Part shown: piece after piece, positions 1 through 13,900 of the stretch
Numbering within the stretch: the stretch's first letter is position 1
Layout of the letters: each line of letters begins with the position of its first letter
NCBI RefSeq assembly: GCF_000150275.1
Contig: NW_002060946.1
Coordinates: forward strand, 7,049,855-7,113,854
Reading direction: 5' to 3'
DNA length: 64,000 bases
Source: Trichoplax adhaerens
Lineage: Eukaryota; Placozoa; Uniplacotomia; Trichoplacea; Trichoplacidae
Position numbers and translations under genes: made by a program
The notes under the pieces: model-generated
Told to the model about the DNA's origin: nothing
Seen by the model: only the letters and a program-made list of their open reading frames with translations
Database searches by the model: none

Positions 1-1144
1 TTCACATAGGATATTAGATTTTATTTTTAAAATACAAACTAATCTAATATTCAAAGTCTAAGTTAATTTCTTACGAGTTACTAAAGTATTTTAATCATTT
101 AAAATAATAGATGCAGTAAATAGTTTAAATGTGCAATAATACTATATAGGTTTAGTGAAAATGGTTGCTGATTAAGTTAGAATTATAAAACTACTCTTTC
201 GGATGGGGGTATATGAATCATTTAGGCACATAATTTGTAAAAGATTAAAGGTTGATTCGTACTATTATCATTAGCTTTGTATTTGTCACAATTTATGCTT
301 AGTGGTAAGGAAACGTAACTTAAAAGCCTTTGAGTAATTACTGAATTTGAAGCTCCTTTACCAAACATTAAAAACACACGGCAAGGTAACGTAAAGATAG
401 AACTTTTATTAGGATAGGCACTTCTATAACTTTTCACATATTCACTGCTAAACTCAAAATGTTCCATTTATATAGGAATCTTCTAAATTGTAAATAACAG
501 CAGTATTATTATTGGACCATACTGGAAGAGACATCTCCAGTCGTGATGTTCCTTACATAGCTTNTTCGTCAGTAAATATTTTTAACTTATCATTCGTATT
601 TAATCTTAATCTAAGCAAGTATGTTGTCTAGTTCAGCTATCATTAGCTGAAACTGCCTATGTCTAATTACAATTAGAAATAGTTCCTACGTTAATAAAGT
701 GAACAAACCTTATCTGAAAATATTAATTTGAATTCTTTAAACCGTGAAAATAATACAACTTGACAGGGATATGGCATTCCCTATACTTACTACAATTCAT
801 AACAGTTTAAATATTTTAATATATGCAGCGAAGTGGTATTGAGGACGATCATCATATTTCCTTTTTAGGTTAAGCCTAAAGTAACATTATAACTTATTAC
901 ATTAGAGGAATACAACATTTAATTCATAATCATTATCAATCATGATCATTTAGGTTGATGATCTATAAACAGTAATATGTGTGAAGGATGAATCAATCTT
1001 TCAATGAATAATGTGAGCATATTTCATTTAACTTAATGAATCTATTATTATTTTAATTAAAATAGAAATTTGTATAGTTATTTATGTACCCTTGCAGTTT
1101 ATTTATATTAATAAATAATTTATGGCGTTAGAAAAATATCAATT
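1..1144. other. Left flank, no gene seen
   Basis: AT-rich DNA outside the duplication. Short ORFs only, with no splice-bounded conserved exon. Confidence 0.6.
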
Positions 1145-2699
1145 ACAAACGTAATTCTTTTTACGGTCTACTTATTTAACTGAATGCGATATCATAATAT
1201 AATTAAATTGAAATTTAAGCAGTTACAGTAAATTTTTTTGAGATACTGAATATTTAATAATATATTTTTGGTACGTAATAATTTATTATACAGCATGTGA
1301 ACAAAGAAAGTGGCAAAAGCTTTAAGCAATTTCTCAATTTGATCTATCGACGAGTATTAATGAACAATTTGTTTGATAACTTCAAGTTAGGTACAAAAAT
1401 TATTTGGATTTTATGATTTTTGGGAGTATGAGAAATTATATTTACTTTCGTACATTTTGACATCTTATGTTTTTGAATCAAATAGTAGCGTTTTTAGATC
1501 AAAATTTTGTAAATTTTCCGTATATAAATTACGTTAGAGATTTTGACGGTGCATTTTGTATATTTTTATCTTAATTTATAAATCTTAATTATAATTATGA
1601 ATATAAATAGTCAAAATTACAATCAATAGAAAAAGGGAGTAGTTTATGCTGCGATGTACCAAATTATGGAGATATAGGCAAGATACACTACTGTAGTTTA
1701 TTTAAACAAAGTAAAATGAATATCTACCTAATGAGGTCCAGTCTGTTCTGCAAATGCATTCATCTGTGCTAATACCATAATTAATACGCTTAGACACTAA
1801 TCATAGCATGTCCACACTATATTATTGAAAGAAAAGTATTACCTAATAGGCACATTCACTACTCGGAAATCTTTTAAAAATAAAAATTTCACCAACCATA
1901 TTCATTATATATTTGGTAATGGTCAGAAAAGGGCAATTTTGGGTATTTTCTTGTATAATACGACTTAAATTGACGTAAACAAGAATGATAGACTTTAATT
2001 TGAGCAAGTATCGCTGAAATAATTTTGCTTACACATCGTATCTACAATGGAAATATATAGACGTAATAAAGTATCTACATACATTTTCTCTTAGAGGTAT
2101 AATATTCGGGTTTTCCTTGAGGTATGTAAATGTAAGCATTTAATTTTTATTTGACCTGAAAAGCATTATTGCTCATGCAACTAATTTCATCTACTGAGCT
2201 AGAATCTATCTTATGAAAGGGATATTACCCGTAGTTAACGAAAGAATGTCATGAGCTAATAACTTATGGATAAAGATACCGTAGCAACTCTTCGATACTT
2301 TATGGTAGTAATTATCAGTTTTGCAACCTAGTAATTGATTATACTAATTTTTACAGTCTAAAATTGCGTCGGATATTGCAATAATTAAACCTGTTGTGTA
2401 AAATAAACCTTAAATAGATTAAAGATTTAATAGGTTGAATTTTATTCTTGTTTAATTAACAATTAGTGATAACGATAGAATAAAATCCTAAACATTAGCA
2501 AGATAATATAGTTTTCTTTCTATTTGTAACTTGATATAAAACTACTAAAACTTCGAAATTTATATACGCATATGATTAAATATTACGGCATTTGATTTTG
2601 CTCCTTTAACTACCTCACAAGAATTTAGACGCCTTTGATTCTACGTTAAAACAACTATACAATTGAGAACTGCTTTATTCAACTATCTGACGGGTTGAT

Positions 2700-3176
2700 A
2701 TACCCTTCTACAGCAGCTAATATTCACAAGTCATCTTATAAAAATACTTGGGTGAGAACATCTACTAATTAGTTTTTCACAGTCGGACTACAATATGTCC
2801 ATTCACAGAATCATTTCAGTACACATTACAGCACAGCAATAAATTTACTGTAACATATTTATAATTAGAGTAATTCCTATTGTAAGTGACTAGTTGTAAT
2901 ATGTTATCACTATATTATATTAACCAAATTTAGATATCTATTTCTTCACGGTAGTTCGCACCGTGACAGGTATATAAATGCGATAAGTCGTTTAACAAAA
3001 TTAGTTCTTGTGACAAGTATTTAACGTAAGATACGAGGCGTCGAAGTCTTTTTGTAGTCTACTAGTATGGGGAAAGTGTTCCTGAAAGAGTAGATACTGC
3101 TCCCTGATATGTGGTTCAGGGAATCGACTGTTTGATCGTGCAATACGTTATCTTGTTGCAAAGCTGTTTTGTAACA
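2700..3176 (+). mobile_element. TGTCAC-family element, 5' edge uncertain
   Basis: The last 200 bp closely match 56280-56477 (TATATAAATG, ACGAGGCGTC, GCAAAGCTGTTTTGTAACA). It is absent from unit B, where the flanking homology is continuous at about 29335. The hairpin TCACGGTagttcgCACCGTGA precedes the TATA box. The left edge was not resolved. Confidence 0.5.
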
Positions 3177-4400
3177 CTCATCTAATCAGAGAATTAGATA
3201 TTTCAGTAAATCGGATATAAGAACTCGTTTTTAATAATTTTATCAGTAACATGATACAATATGATAATTCTGAATCGTTCCTGGCATAATTGTTAACTGA
3301 TCTGACTATAATTTTAGTATTATCGATATAATAGATACTCATATTAGGTGAATTTTTAGAAAGACTGTTTATCGTAGCGCCCAATACCGCGATCCAATTA
3401 TGAGTGCTAGCCTAAGTACTAGTGTCGTGTTCAGCCCACGACAAGGAAACGTCACAACTAGATAGCAATTATTATAGTACATAAATTGCGATGTCTTAGA
3501 TTTAATAAGAGCAATTAGAATTGTTGTTGAAAATATTTGAATCAAAATATGAATATACTTACAAACTGAGCTAAGTTATTAAAGCAAGAGACAAGATTAA
3601 TTTAGAATTATAAAGCTAAAAATATTTAGGTGTTTAATATTTTTAAAGTACATGATTAAGTTAAGACTAATTGTATCCGTAACATATCTTCTGAGCCGTT
3701 CTCTGTATAACAACTTGCTAGGAATAATTTAGTTAGATTCTTAAATCTGAATACCTTCAGTATTACAAAAGCTAAACGAATCATTATACTGAAAGGAAGC
3801 TTACTCGAGCTAGCAACTAATATCTAATTAGTAGCTTTGATTCTGTGATCTAATAGATCCGTAGTAGGAAAACAATGTGATCGCGGCTAGTTGATTTCTA
3901 AATTATAGTCTTTCCACAGCGGTATTACGCTTTTTCTAATATCAAGACGAAATAAATTCTCGCTCATTAAAGGAAATCGAAAATAGATTGCTCGCTGTAA
4001 TATATATTACTTAATGATGGATTTCGATAATCAATATCATTACAAAGTTATTAATTGTTATTAATCACCGGATAAATTCTTGTCATTTGGATATCATCAT
4101 CTATTGATAGGAAAAGACAATCAGGATAAAATGTTGTGATTTTAGTATAGCATGACTTATTTGAGATGTAACAGTTTCAGACTATCAACATCGGTAATTA
4201 ATATGCTAAACATCAAAGAATGATGTATTTCAAATACTTGAGTCACTTTGCTTTTTCAGTAATTCACTTATGAAAGTCATCCTATTAGTATTTTAACTAA
4301 TGATTTTAATTTTGGAATTGTACTACATACGAAGGTATAAACATTGAATTCTTATAAAAATTTTGCATGTAATCGAGAAAAGCAACGTTAGTTAGAATGA
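3177..4400. other. 3' flank of gene A
   Basis: Homologous to 29341-30345 of unit B at a noncoding level of similarity. No ORF of note; the 3' UTR is probably here. Confidence 0.6.
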
Positions 4401-4960
4401 TTACTGCGGAGTCATCATCATCCTTTCTACGGAATCATTTGCAATCTTGATATTATAGTCACTATCTAACTTCTGTATCCTAACTTTGAGTTGTTTGACT
4501 GGTGAAAATTATACATACGTACAATAATGATCTCATGCACGAATTAATTTTAGAAATATTAAGTCATCAAAGCAAGCGTATAAACCTTCATAAATTAAAT
4601 TGCTGTTGGAGCCTTGATCCTCTGTTACATCAAATTCTTCCACATTAGATGATATCTTGATCTATAATTATATTTAGTAAATTATGAAATGAAATTGCTT
4701 ATATGTATATACGATGAGGTATTACTTTAGTAGTATCATTTCGCCAAATAATATAGATTTAAGTTAAAATACTGACGCTTTTTGCTATGAGAACAGTCAT
4801 ATTAAACGACTTTGTAAGTAACACTATGACGAAATTGTAATTGAAATATATTTAAGAAATGTTATACCTTTGGATGTTTGCGGTTCGATGTGCTGAGAGC
4901 AATACTTTGAGAGCCAGTCGATGAATTAAAACCTACTCTACGCATAAGATAGTGTCGAAC
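4401..4960 (-). CDS. Gene A exons: cytoplasmic tail and stop
   Basis: Three short exons follow TM7: 4868-4960 (VRHYLMRRVGFNSSTGSQ), 4586-4661 (IKISSNVEEFDVTEDQGSNS) and 4401-4465 (DYNIKIANDSVERMMMTPQ, then TAA). They give a basic juxtamembrane stretch and an acidic, Ser-rich tail of about 80 residues. A potential donor (gtaatc) overlaps the last codons, so a further 3' exon cannot be excluded. Confidence 0.65.
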
Positions 4961-7900
4961 CTAATTTGATGGGAATGATCGTTGTATAAAGGTGTTAAAT
5001 TTAGTAAGATACGGTAATTACACTTAAATGATAATGTTAATATGACGTTTTTTCCTATAAGGAATAGGTATGTTTAAAAGTATAACAATGATACATACTT
5101 CAGAATTANNNNNNNNNNNNNNNNNNNNNNNNNNNNNNNNNNNNNNNNNNNNNNNNNNAAGCAACCCTGGTACGACAAAAAAGGAAATATCAGTTACAAT
5201 ATCTATTTGATAAAAAGATGTATCTAAGTTTAACCTTAGTTATAATCTCTAAATCAAGATAATAGTTAATAAGTTACACCATTTGAGAAAGGTAAAAATT
5301 ATCGTCATAGCAAACCTGTAAACCATTCAAAATAACAAAGATATAACTGAAGGCAATGGTATGATTGCTCATTGAGAAAATACCAAATATCCAAGTTAAG
5401 CCAAGGATAGGCAACAAAATAAGAGTGGCTTTCACGATAGATCTAATATAAAATTTATTGTTGGAAGAGAGCAGCTAGAGTTACATCAAAAAATTCAATC
5501 AATTTAAGATAGAAGTGCAGTAATTGCAATTATCTGCTACGCTAATATAACTATATTTCGATCTACATAAATTGATTTTACTTTACTTGATTTTTTTTGC
5601 GCTATAAAACTGTCGACTAGCTGGATGGATCCCGGATTTATTAGCGGTAACTCGAAGGACGAGAATCATTACTAAAAAATTTACCTATTGGTAAGAATAA
5701 TCCGGAAAAATTAAAATTTTTATTTAATCTTTAAGACGAAGAACAGATAAAATCTCTCAGCTAAAATACGGTGAAATAATTCAGTCCATACTTAAAGGTA
5801 GGTCTACTTGAGCTAGTGTTAGAGAATAATCATGTAAGATTATCGTACGAGTAACGACATGACTGGTCCGATAACTATAGTAGTGTAGAATAGGTAAAAC
5901 GCGCAAGCTTGCCGTATAACTACCTGAACTAACTAACGAGACAGACGAAAGAAGATAGCTTTTATAATGTTAACTGAGTAACTTGCTAATGTATATTAAA
6001 TAAACTTACCAAAATGACAAATAAAGCGGGTCCTGTAAATGCCCATATGAATCCACTATGAACTGATAGCCAACACCTATGTTAAGCAAAATAGTACTTT
6101 ATTTGCATGCATGGCAGCAATTTTTTACACAATGTCGCAAAATTAACGCAGATTCACTTTAATTGTAAGCCTGCGATAACAATGTAAAATAACTAATTAG
6201 TCCAACTACGCGTCTTAACTTTCGAAGAGCAAATTTACTTTATTTCACAAAAATTAAACACTTAACGAGGAATTTCACAATCATGTTCTAAGCCGAAAAT
6301 GAACTGCTAGAAAAAACTAGCAAGCATCTCTAAACTATTTGCTAGTATTCTTTCTTAACATCTAGAGTAGTCGAACAGCTATAAAGTAGCAAGTCAGTAC
6401 ATTATTATGTCTGAAATGATCACAAATAATACCTTTGTTCCTACATATTAGCCATCATAATGTTACCAAATACTTCTATTAAGTATTGAACTCACTTTTA
6501 TCTTATCTGATTATTGCAACACCGCATTTTATAGTGGTATGCGAGGTCGTTTTATCTTATTTATGATTATTACAAGCCAAGTAATAAGTTATGTCTAAGC
6601 GATAGCAGTGATATTTTACTGTATCAAGAAGCTATGTGGCTCGGTAAGGTCTATAGTATTTGAAAATATTTTTATTATCTGTCAAATGAAATGATTCAAA
6701 GTAACAATCACGTCAGCCGTAAAATTGGCTGTATAACTTCTTTACTGACAGCATATTATGATTTTTTCAATTACTTTAGACTAAAAATCATATCTCGCTC
6801 GTACAAATTTGATCTTATCCAATATTACCTATAAATTATAGTATATATGTTACGGTACTACGTTGCCTAAATTACAGAGTTTAAGAAATTTTTGTTACTG
6901 ATAGTGTTTTAGTATTATAGTATAGGAAATGCTAGAATTTGTTGTACTTATACCTGTAGGAATTAATATCCTATTGTAAATCAAAAATACTCTTGCTTTA
7001 TTCGAAAAATGAAAGCTATGAGCGTTATTGTAAAGTGATACATCTATTAGCCAACAACGCTTTGTGAATACGTACGTAATTTCGATAAGATTATTCTTTG
7101 TAAATAAATTTTTCTTTTTATCTAATTACATCATTCAGATGTGTCTGGTATTTCTTTGTTAAGATAAACGGTTATTTATGAGTGTATTTATTGGTTTAAA
7201 TCAGTTAATTTTGTGAGAGAACAGTGAGTAAAGAGTTACGGAATAAAGCTGTTTTGTAGATTATAATTTAGCGTGTCTACTGGTTGTGAGCCTTTTAGAA
7301 GGGTAGTTCTTAGACGTTATAGTAGCAGTACTATATTCTTACTAGATCTTTTGGCAGATTAGGGTAGTAATCTGTAGAAGCACCTCAAAGTAAGTGCTTT
7401 GCGTTAGACTAGTAAACTTATCAGGAAGTTGTCTGTGACAATATATTATTTTACTTATAATGTTAGTTAGCTAAAAAGGTATAAGCCGACTCACAATTTG
7501 TTTACTCCATATCTATCAAACCCTATACCAACCGCTACACCAACAGTCACGATTGGAGAGCCTTCAGTTTAAAAGCATATTTCAAAATAAATTGAGTTTT
7601 ACGCTAGAATGTTGAAATAAACTTAAACTTCATTATTTATCATTCAAGATTTATTTACCCCATCCTATGGCATAATATAATTTTCTCTTGGAGCTTGTAT
7701 TGAAAACCGTGATAACTTTTAAGTAAAGGTGAATACCTTCCGCAAGCATCCATGAGAACATCGACAACAGAAGCATATGTAGTGTTATAGCTAAAATTTT
7801 GCAGCATATCTAAAGTATAATAAAATACCAAACTTAGTTTATTACTATGTGAAATGGAGATTAATGGGATTACGGTCCGTAACTTTACTTAGAAATAGAT

Positions 7901-10900
7901 GTATCTAAAATAATTTTAATTTCTTTACTGCATCATAAATTCAATAAATTTTTAATTCAGGGAAGGTAGGACATAATTAAAAAAGGAAATTTTAAGGCTA
8001 GTAGCTCAAGACAGGCTTATATTACTATATCATTGCACTTACATTATTATTTTTAATTATGCTAGCACCGGTCAAAATGATTCCGATCTGAGATAACAAC
8101 ATTGCCAAAGCCAGATTAATATGAATTTCATGATGTTCCGAAGAAGTACTAACAAATTGATTAATGAAATCATCTAAATTACGGTTAAGAATCGATAATA
8201 TTTTAACATTTTTTAGTAACTTCTATCAACTTCAGCAGAAAAAATTAAACAGATGATTGATCACAGCTTTAGGTAAAAAGTAAATATTTAAGACTCTATT
8301 AAAATTATTGCTACTCGTACTTTACGTAATATATGTCATGTATATTTCTTTATTTAATAATTGTAATTTGTTTTAATTCATCTATAAACCTTATATCGCT
8401 GTTACTATTATATTATTTAAATTTTAAAATATCCTAAAAAGCTTTTTAAGTTCTTGGTAAAAACAGAATTTCATTTTATAGCAAATGCAAACGTGTTATT
8501 ATGATTAGGCGGCTACTACTGTATTTAATCATGTGGCTACCTTAAAGTAAAATAACCATAAATAAACATATTAAGATTTATCTCATCGCTATCTATATCC
8601 TACTGTTCTATTTTTGTTTACCGAACAAGGGAAAGAATGACGATAGACATAAACAATGCGATAATTGAAGTACCAGAGCAGATAAATGTTATTGTATCTA
8701 AATTAACTAAATGTTCTTGAGAGATCTTGTAGAAAGAATAAAAAAAATAGATCAATAGTTTAGAGAGATATATAGTAAATGATAAAATGATTAAGATTTG
8801 GCGAAAGAGATACAGCGTAAAGCTTGCTAAAATGGCATTGACTGTATGATAAGATAAAGTAACATATGAACTCAAGAGTATCCTTAGCGTAATGAAAAAC
8901 AAATCGAGATTAAATTTATATTACATATGAAAATACAATTAGAATTAAGATGATATCATTTAACTATAGTCTAAATTTTAAATTGACTTAATAAAGGTAA
9001 ATTTACAATAGACAAGATAAATGATGTTTGTGAAACTTTATAAAGCCTCCGTTGTTAGCTAAATCCTTTCCTAGGTAATATAATCGGTCTAAAATATTTT
9101 ATTTCTAAACTGCTAACCTCTACTTCTGTAACGCGCATTAATATTGCAAAATGCGTTAAATGGTTACACCGACAGTGGGTATGAGTTTGATTCCAATGAA
9201 CAACGCTGCAACCACTATCTGACCAATTTCCTGAGCTAGGATTTAAATAAGCAATATTGAAAACAGACTGGTTAGAAATTTGTTTCGTTACCTCACATAT
9301 TACTATATCTGATTTTCGGTCAGATTTCGATTTACCTTTTGGAATTGGTAGCAAATTCCCAAAATACACAAACTGGTTGAAAAGTTGTAGTAAAATTGAC
9401 CTAGTTCAAGGTATAATTTTAATGGTGGTCTAAATACTACTGACCATAGAAAGCGGTAGTATTTGATTGCAATCATGATTTCTAGTCTACTTTTACATTA
9501 CCTTGTTATGAAATAAAGTGAAAGTAAAAGGATTGGAATTATTCAACTTCGGCATAGGTGTTACAGTGCAACCCAAAATTAGGGAATTTAGATAGGTATT
9601 GGATGCTTGACTGGAGCTTAATAAGCAGGTTAATTAAATAGTAGTATAAAAAAATACTTTTAGAAAACCAATATATCAAAATATAAAAAATTAATACTAG
9701 ATGTAGAGATTAGGTTTATTTTTTAGTGCAAACCCTTCCGTATCCGAATTTGCTTTTTGCTTATTCATGATATACTGTAAGGATTTATACGCGCTGATGG
9801 AAACGATTACATTATCTATACCGTGATATGAACAATAATAGATTTAGAAATGAAAACAATTTCGTTCAATTTAGTCACTTAATGCTCTAGCATGAAAATA
9901 TATAATACACACTTTTGTTGAGTTATTTAATGGCTCTAAATATCACACGAATTAAACAATATTGACTAGATGAAATTATCATTTGCTGAATCAAAGCTCT
10001 GCAAAATTAATATTATACGATTTACAAATAAAATAGCTAAATAATCGCGATAACAAAGGCTCATATTACGTAAAAAGTATCACATAAAACGTGATTCAAT
10101 TGTGTGAAATTAGAATGGACAGGAATACTGTATATATAAATTAGAGTAAATATACAATCGCAGCCTTTAAATAAAATAGATTTACTGATGTGCGTACTGT
10201 TCGATGAACATAATCAAACTAGTATTCGTAGAAATAGGATCATTGCTAGCTAGTAGGTTGTAATTTGCATAATGAGATTATTAAAATCGGATTTTAAAGA
10301 TTGCCGCATTAACAGTGGAACAAATGTATAATAAAGGCATTCCACCGGCCACATTATTATAGGCTGCAAAAATTTTTATTATTACTTTCAAATCCTTTGA
10401 AAATGTTATATGAAGAAAGACCGACAATAAATGCGAAAGCTTCTCATAGAAAAGTTAGTCGCTAATTACCTATTTCTGTAGCAAGATGAGATGGTGGTAA
10501 TGTCAAAGAATATTTTTGAATTAATGAATTATGATCAGTAGTATCCGTCGCCTCCATGGAAAATCCGTAGTTGATATATAAAGATGATGACTCTTTGACA
10601 ATATTCACATCTAGAGTCCAAAAAAGAGAAATAGGACCATAGTTACACCAACTAGCAATGTATCCTTGATTCTAAATCTTAGAAACAAATTACTAATGAT
10701 AACTTATAACATATTTTCTGAAACTATCGGTATTATAACTGACCGCAGTAAAGTTATACGATATTAATACTTTTGTCATTTGATAAAAAAGAAAGCTTTC
10801 GATACTGAAAATTGAATGCTTTAATAAAACTACTAAAGATCTGCAAGCTTACCCAGGTTAGGAGATTTGAAGATAAACGACTGGTTAACGGCTAAGACAT

Positions 10901-13900
10901 GGCCAACATCTTTTGAGACTTTATCAGTTACATTCAAAATATCTGCGGATATTGCATCTTTCTAAATGGAATACATTTGTGTAATAAAACTTATGCTATT
11001 AACGATACTTTGAAAAATATTTGATATTGGTAAATAGCAGTGCAAAAGGCTATTATAAAGAGTTAATGTTGCTATAACCTAGGCCTTACAGCTATAATTT
11101 ATCGTGAAGTCATATAATTAATCAATTACAACTTGATTACAGGTAATTACTTACAATCTCATGTCATGATTTAAAATATCTAAAACATAACTACTCCGCT
11201 CAGTAACACTATAATTCCGAGTAAATTTTTATGGATCGAATTATTATAGACCTAATAACTATACCATCACTTAATTACATTTTTTGCAATTAAACTATTT
11301 CAAAAGTTCTTGCGAATAAAAGTAATAACTATTATGGCAATTTAATCTTCTATTAGCTCCAATAAAATCTTATATGTTTAAGTTGACTTTAAAAAAAGCA
11401 TAAATTTCATTAGGGCAAATATTGGGCTCTATTTACGCCGCAAGCATGCAGAAAGCTAAATTTTTTTAGTCCAAAGTATATAGCTAAATTAATATTTAAT
11501 AATATTATGCATTAAAGTCAATTTCTGCGGTATCTCAGCATAAAAAACCTAAAACTTAGAATTGTGCAAAATCAAAAATCATCAGATTTCCTCGAATGCA
11601 GTGGCATTAAGTGTCTCAAAATCAGAAAGGATCAAAATTTGAAAATTTATAATTTTTATTTTATTACACAAACTACTTCCTCAATCTAGAATAAAACCAA
11701 CTAATTCTGAGAGATGAAATCTCCTGCTTATATGAGTTATTTTTCTAACATGTTTAGATCTATAATTTCTAGATAATCTAGTATCAAATTACTGGCATAA
11801 TCTTTGGTGTTCAACCATCTTAAGAAGACATTCTTAATTAATGCTACAATGTTTACTGTAATTATTTTTTAGCACGGATATGTGCTCAATGCTATCTTAA
11901 GATTCTAGTTAATCTACTATTGCGGATCTATAGTATCAATCTAAAAATCTGACATGCCACTTAGCGACTTCCTACAAGCTATTAAGCTATTTTGGGCTGC
12001 ACTATCGTGGCAGGTGCTTTAATTAATCAATAGGAAGATTATTGTGATAAAAGTATATCCTCACCTTACTAGTTTTACGCCATGCATTCAGGTTATGCTT
12101 TGAAGTTAGAATGCCAAGAGTACTGAAATAAACCTAAAGTATAAGTTAATCCGTTTATTAGTATAGGTCTTCAGTAATACAAAATTAACAAGCTAATAGC
12201 AGTATGTCAATGCTTATGTGCTCATACTGTATCACCAAATTTAATGTGGTGTAGTTTATTAAGATTTATTAATAACTGGAAGGACTTAGAATCTTAGTTG
12301 AAATTCCAATAATAGAAATTAACATTTCAATAGATGACATGTATATTTGCTTATATGTGAATGGCATCGTAGTCTATTATCATTACAGGTATTTATCGAA
12401 TCCACTTCATTACATTAAATATGCTAATAAAAGATGAAACAATTAATCTGAATTATCTTGTCAATAGTAAAGAATTCACGTTTTAAAATCTGTTCAATGT
12501 TTAAAGGTACTCCTATACTGCTATATCACTTAATTTATCCTGTAGGCAAATTACTAGTCCAATTTACTTGTAATATTTGCCAACATTAGGGTAATCTGCA
12601 GTCTAATTTGATGATGGATGCGGTAACAACGGCGTTAAAAATCAATAAACTAGTCAATTAATTAATTAATTAATTAATTATTAGGCAATAAACTTGATAA
12701 TGGTAAAATTTTCAATTAATCAATTAACTTATTATTGGACGATAGGAATTTAGATGAATGATTCATATCGGAATGACCTGCTGCACCAGGGAAAAATATT
12801 CATGAAGCTCGAAGTAAACGTAGAGCATACGTATATGAAGACATTGATCGACTAGATTTCAGAACTTAGAACTAGATTCACTTACTGTTTTGTTTCTCTA
12901 TTTGAATAGCTTAAATGAGCTTTTATTTTTATTTACAGTAAACATTTATGTTCGACTCCGTCATCCTAACTTTATTGTCAGATATAGAAGTAGAACAGAG
13001 TGAGATATAGTCAGCCTTGTTCCGAACACATAGCTAACTTCACAATACTGGCATACTATACAAACGACATGATATGATCTGACCTTAGCAAACTCCTATC
13101 GTCATAAACTACTGCTTACATACATTTGAATTATCTGGTGAAATGGTCTAGTATTTCTGCTAATAGCTATATATAGTGTGTGTACATGAAGCTTCTTGGA
13201 AAGGCTACTATACTATCATACGCTTTAGCATATTGTACCAATAGTGTATATTTAAGTTCATGAAAAATCTATTCTATTTTGTCTAGGGATATTACCAAGT
13301 AAAAACCGTGAGCTGAAAATCTACTATTTCATATATTGTTACTTATATCTTATCAATAGGTATCTTGCAACTATCTACATCAATAGATACTTTAAACTAC
13401 AAATCATTTGGGTTACTACATTACGATACTATTGGATCAAATTTCGAATGCAACTTGCCGTTCTTAATAGTAAAAATCTTTATAGATGAAATATTATAAG
13501 TAAAATCTTAAGGTAGACTTTATTGAAACAATGCAATTGGATATCTGATAAGCTGGAATACCTTGGCATAATTTGTTTGATTTAATGTTCCGTTTAGGTT
13601 AACTGGATAATTCAGCTTTAACAATGCTTGATGTGCAATAATTATATCATCTGAATTAATAGTACCATTTGTATCGAGAGCTTTTTGAAGGTTAGTCAGT
13701 ATAGTAATGGCTTGCTTGCCTGTAAAGCTTGTCTGATTCTTAGAAATCTAATTGAAATAGAAGTTATTAAGGGTAGACATCGATAAGAAAATCGAAAAAG
13801 TAAGTGAAGCGATAGTATACTCAACCTGATTGTAAATATCTAGAAATTCTACGGAGATATTGCTTGCATAGGGAGTAACGGTTGTTGGTATATAGGTCAC

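Noticed and set aside
222-467. Minus-strand 81-codon ORF
   Set aside because: No domain, no paralogous copy to test conservation and ordinary composition; a chance frame is likely in AT-rich DNA of this size.
8618-8902. Reading the whole 94-codon ORF as one exon
   Set aside because: Only 8622-8725 is shared in frame with gene B and bounded by splice sites; the rest is intron read-through.
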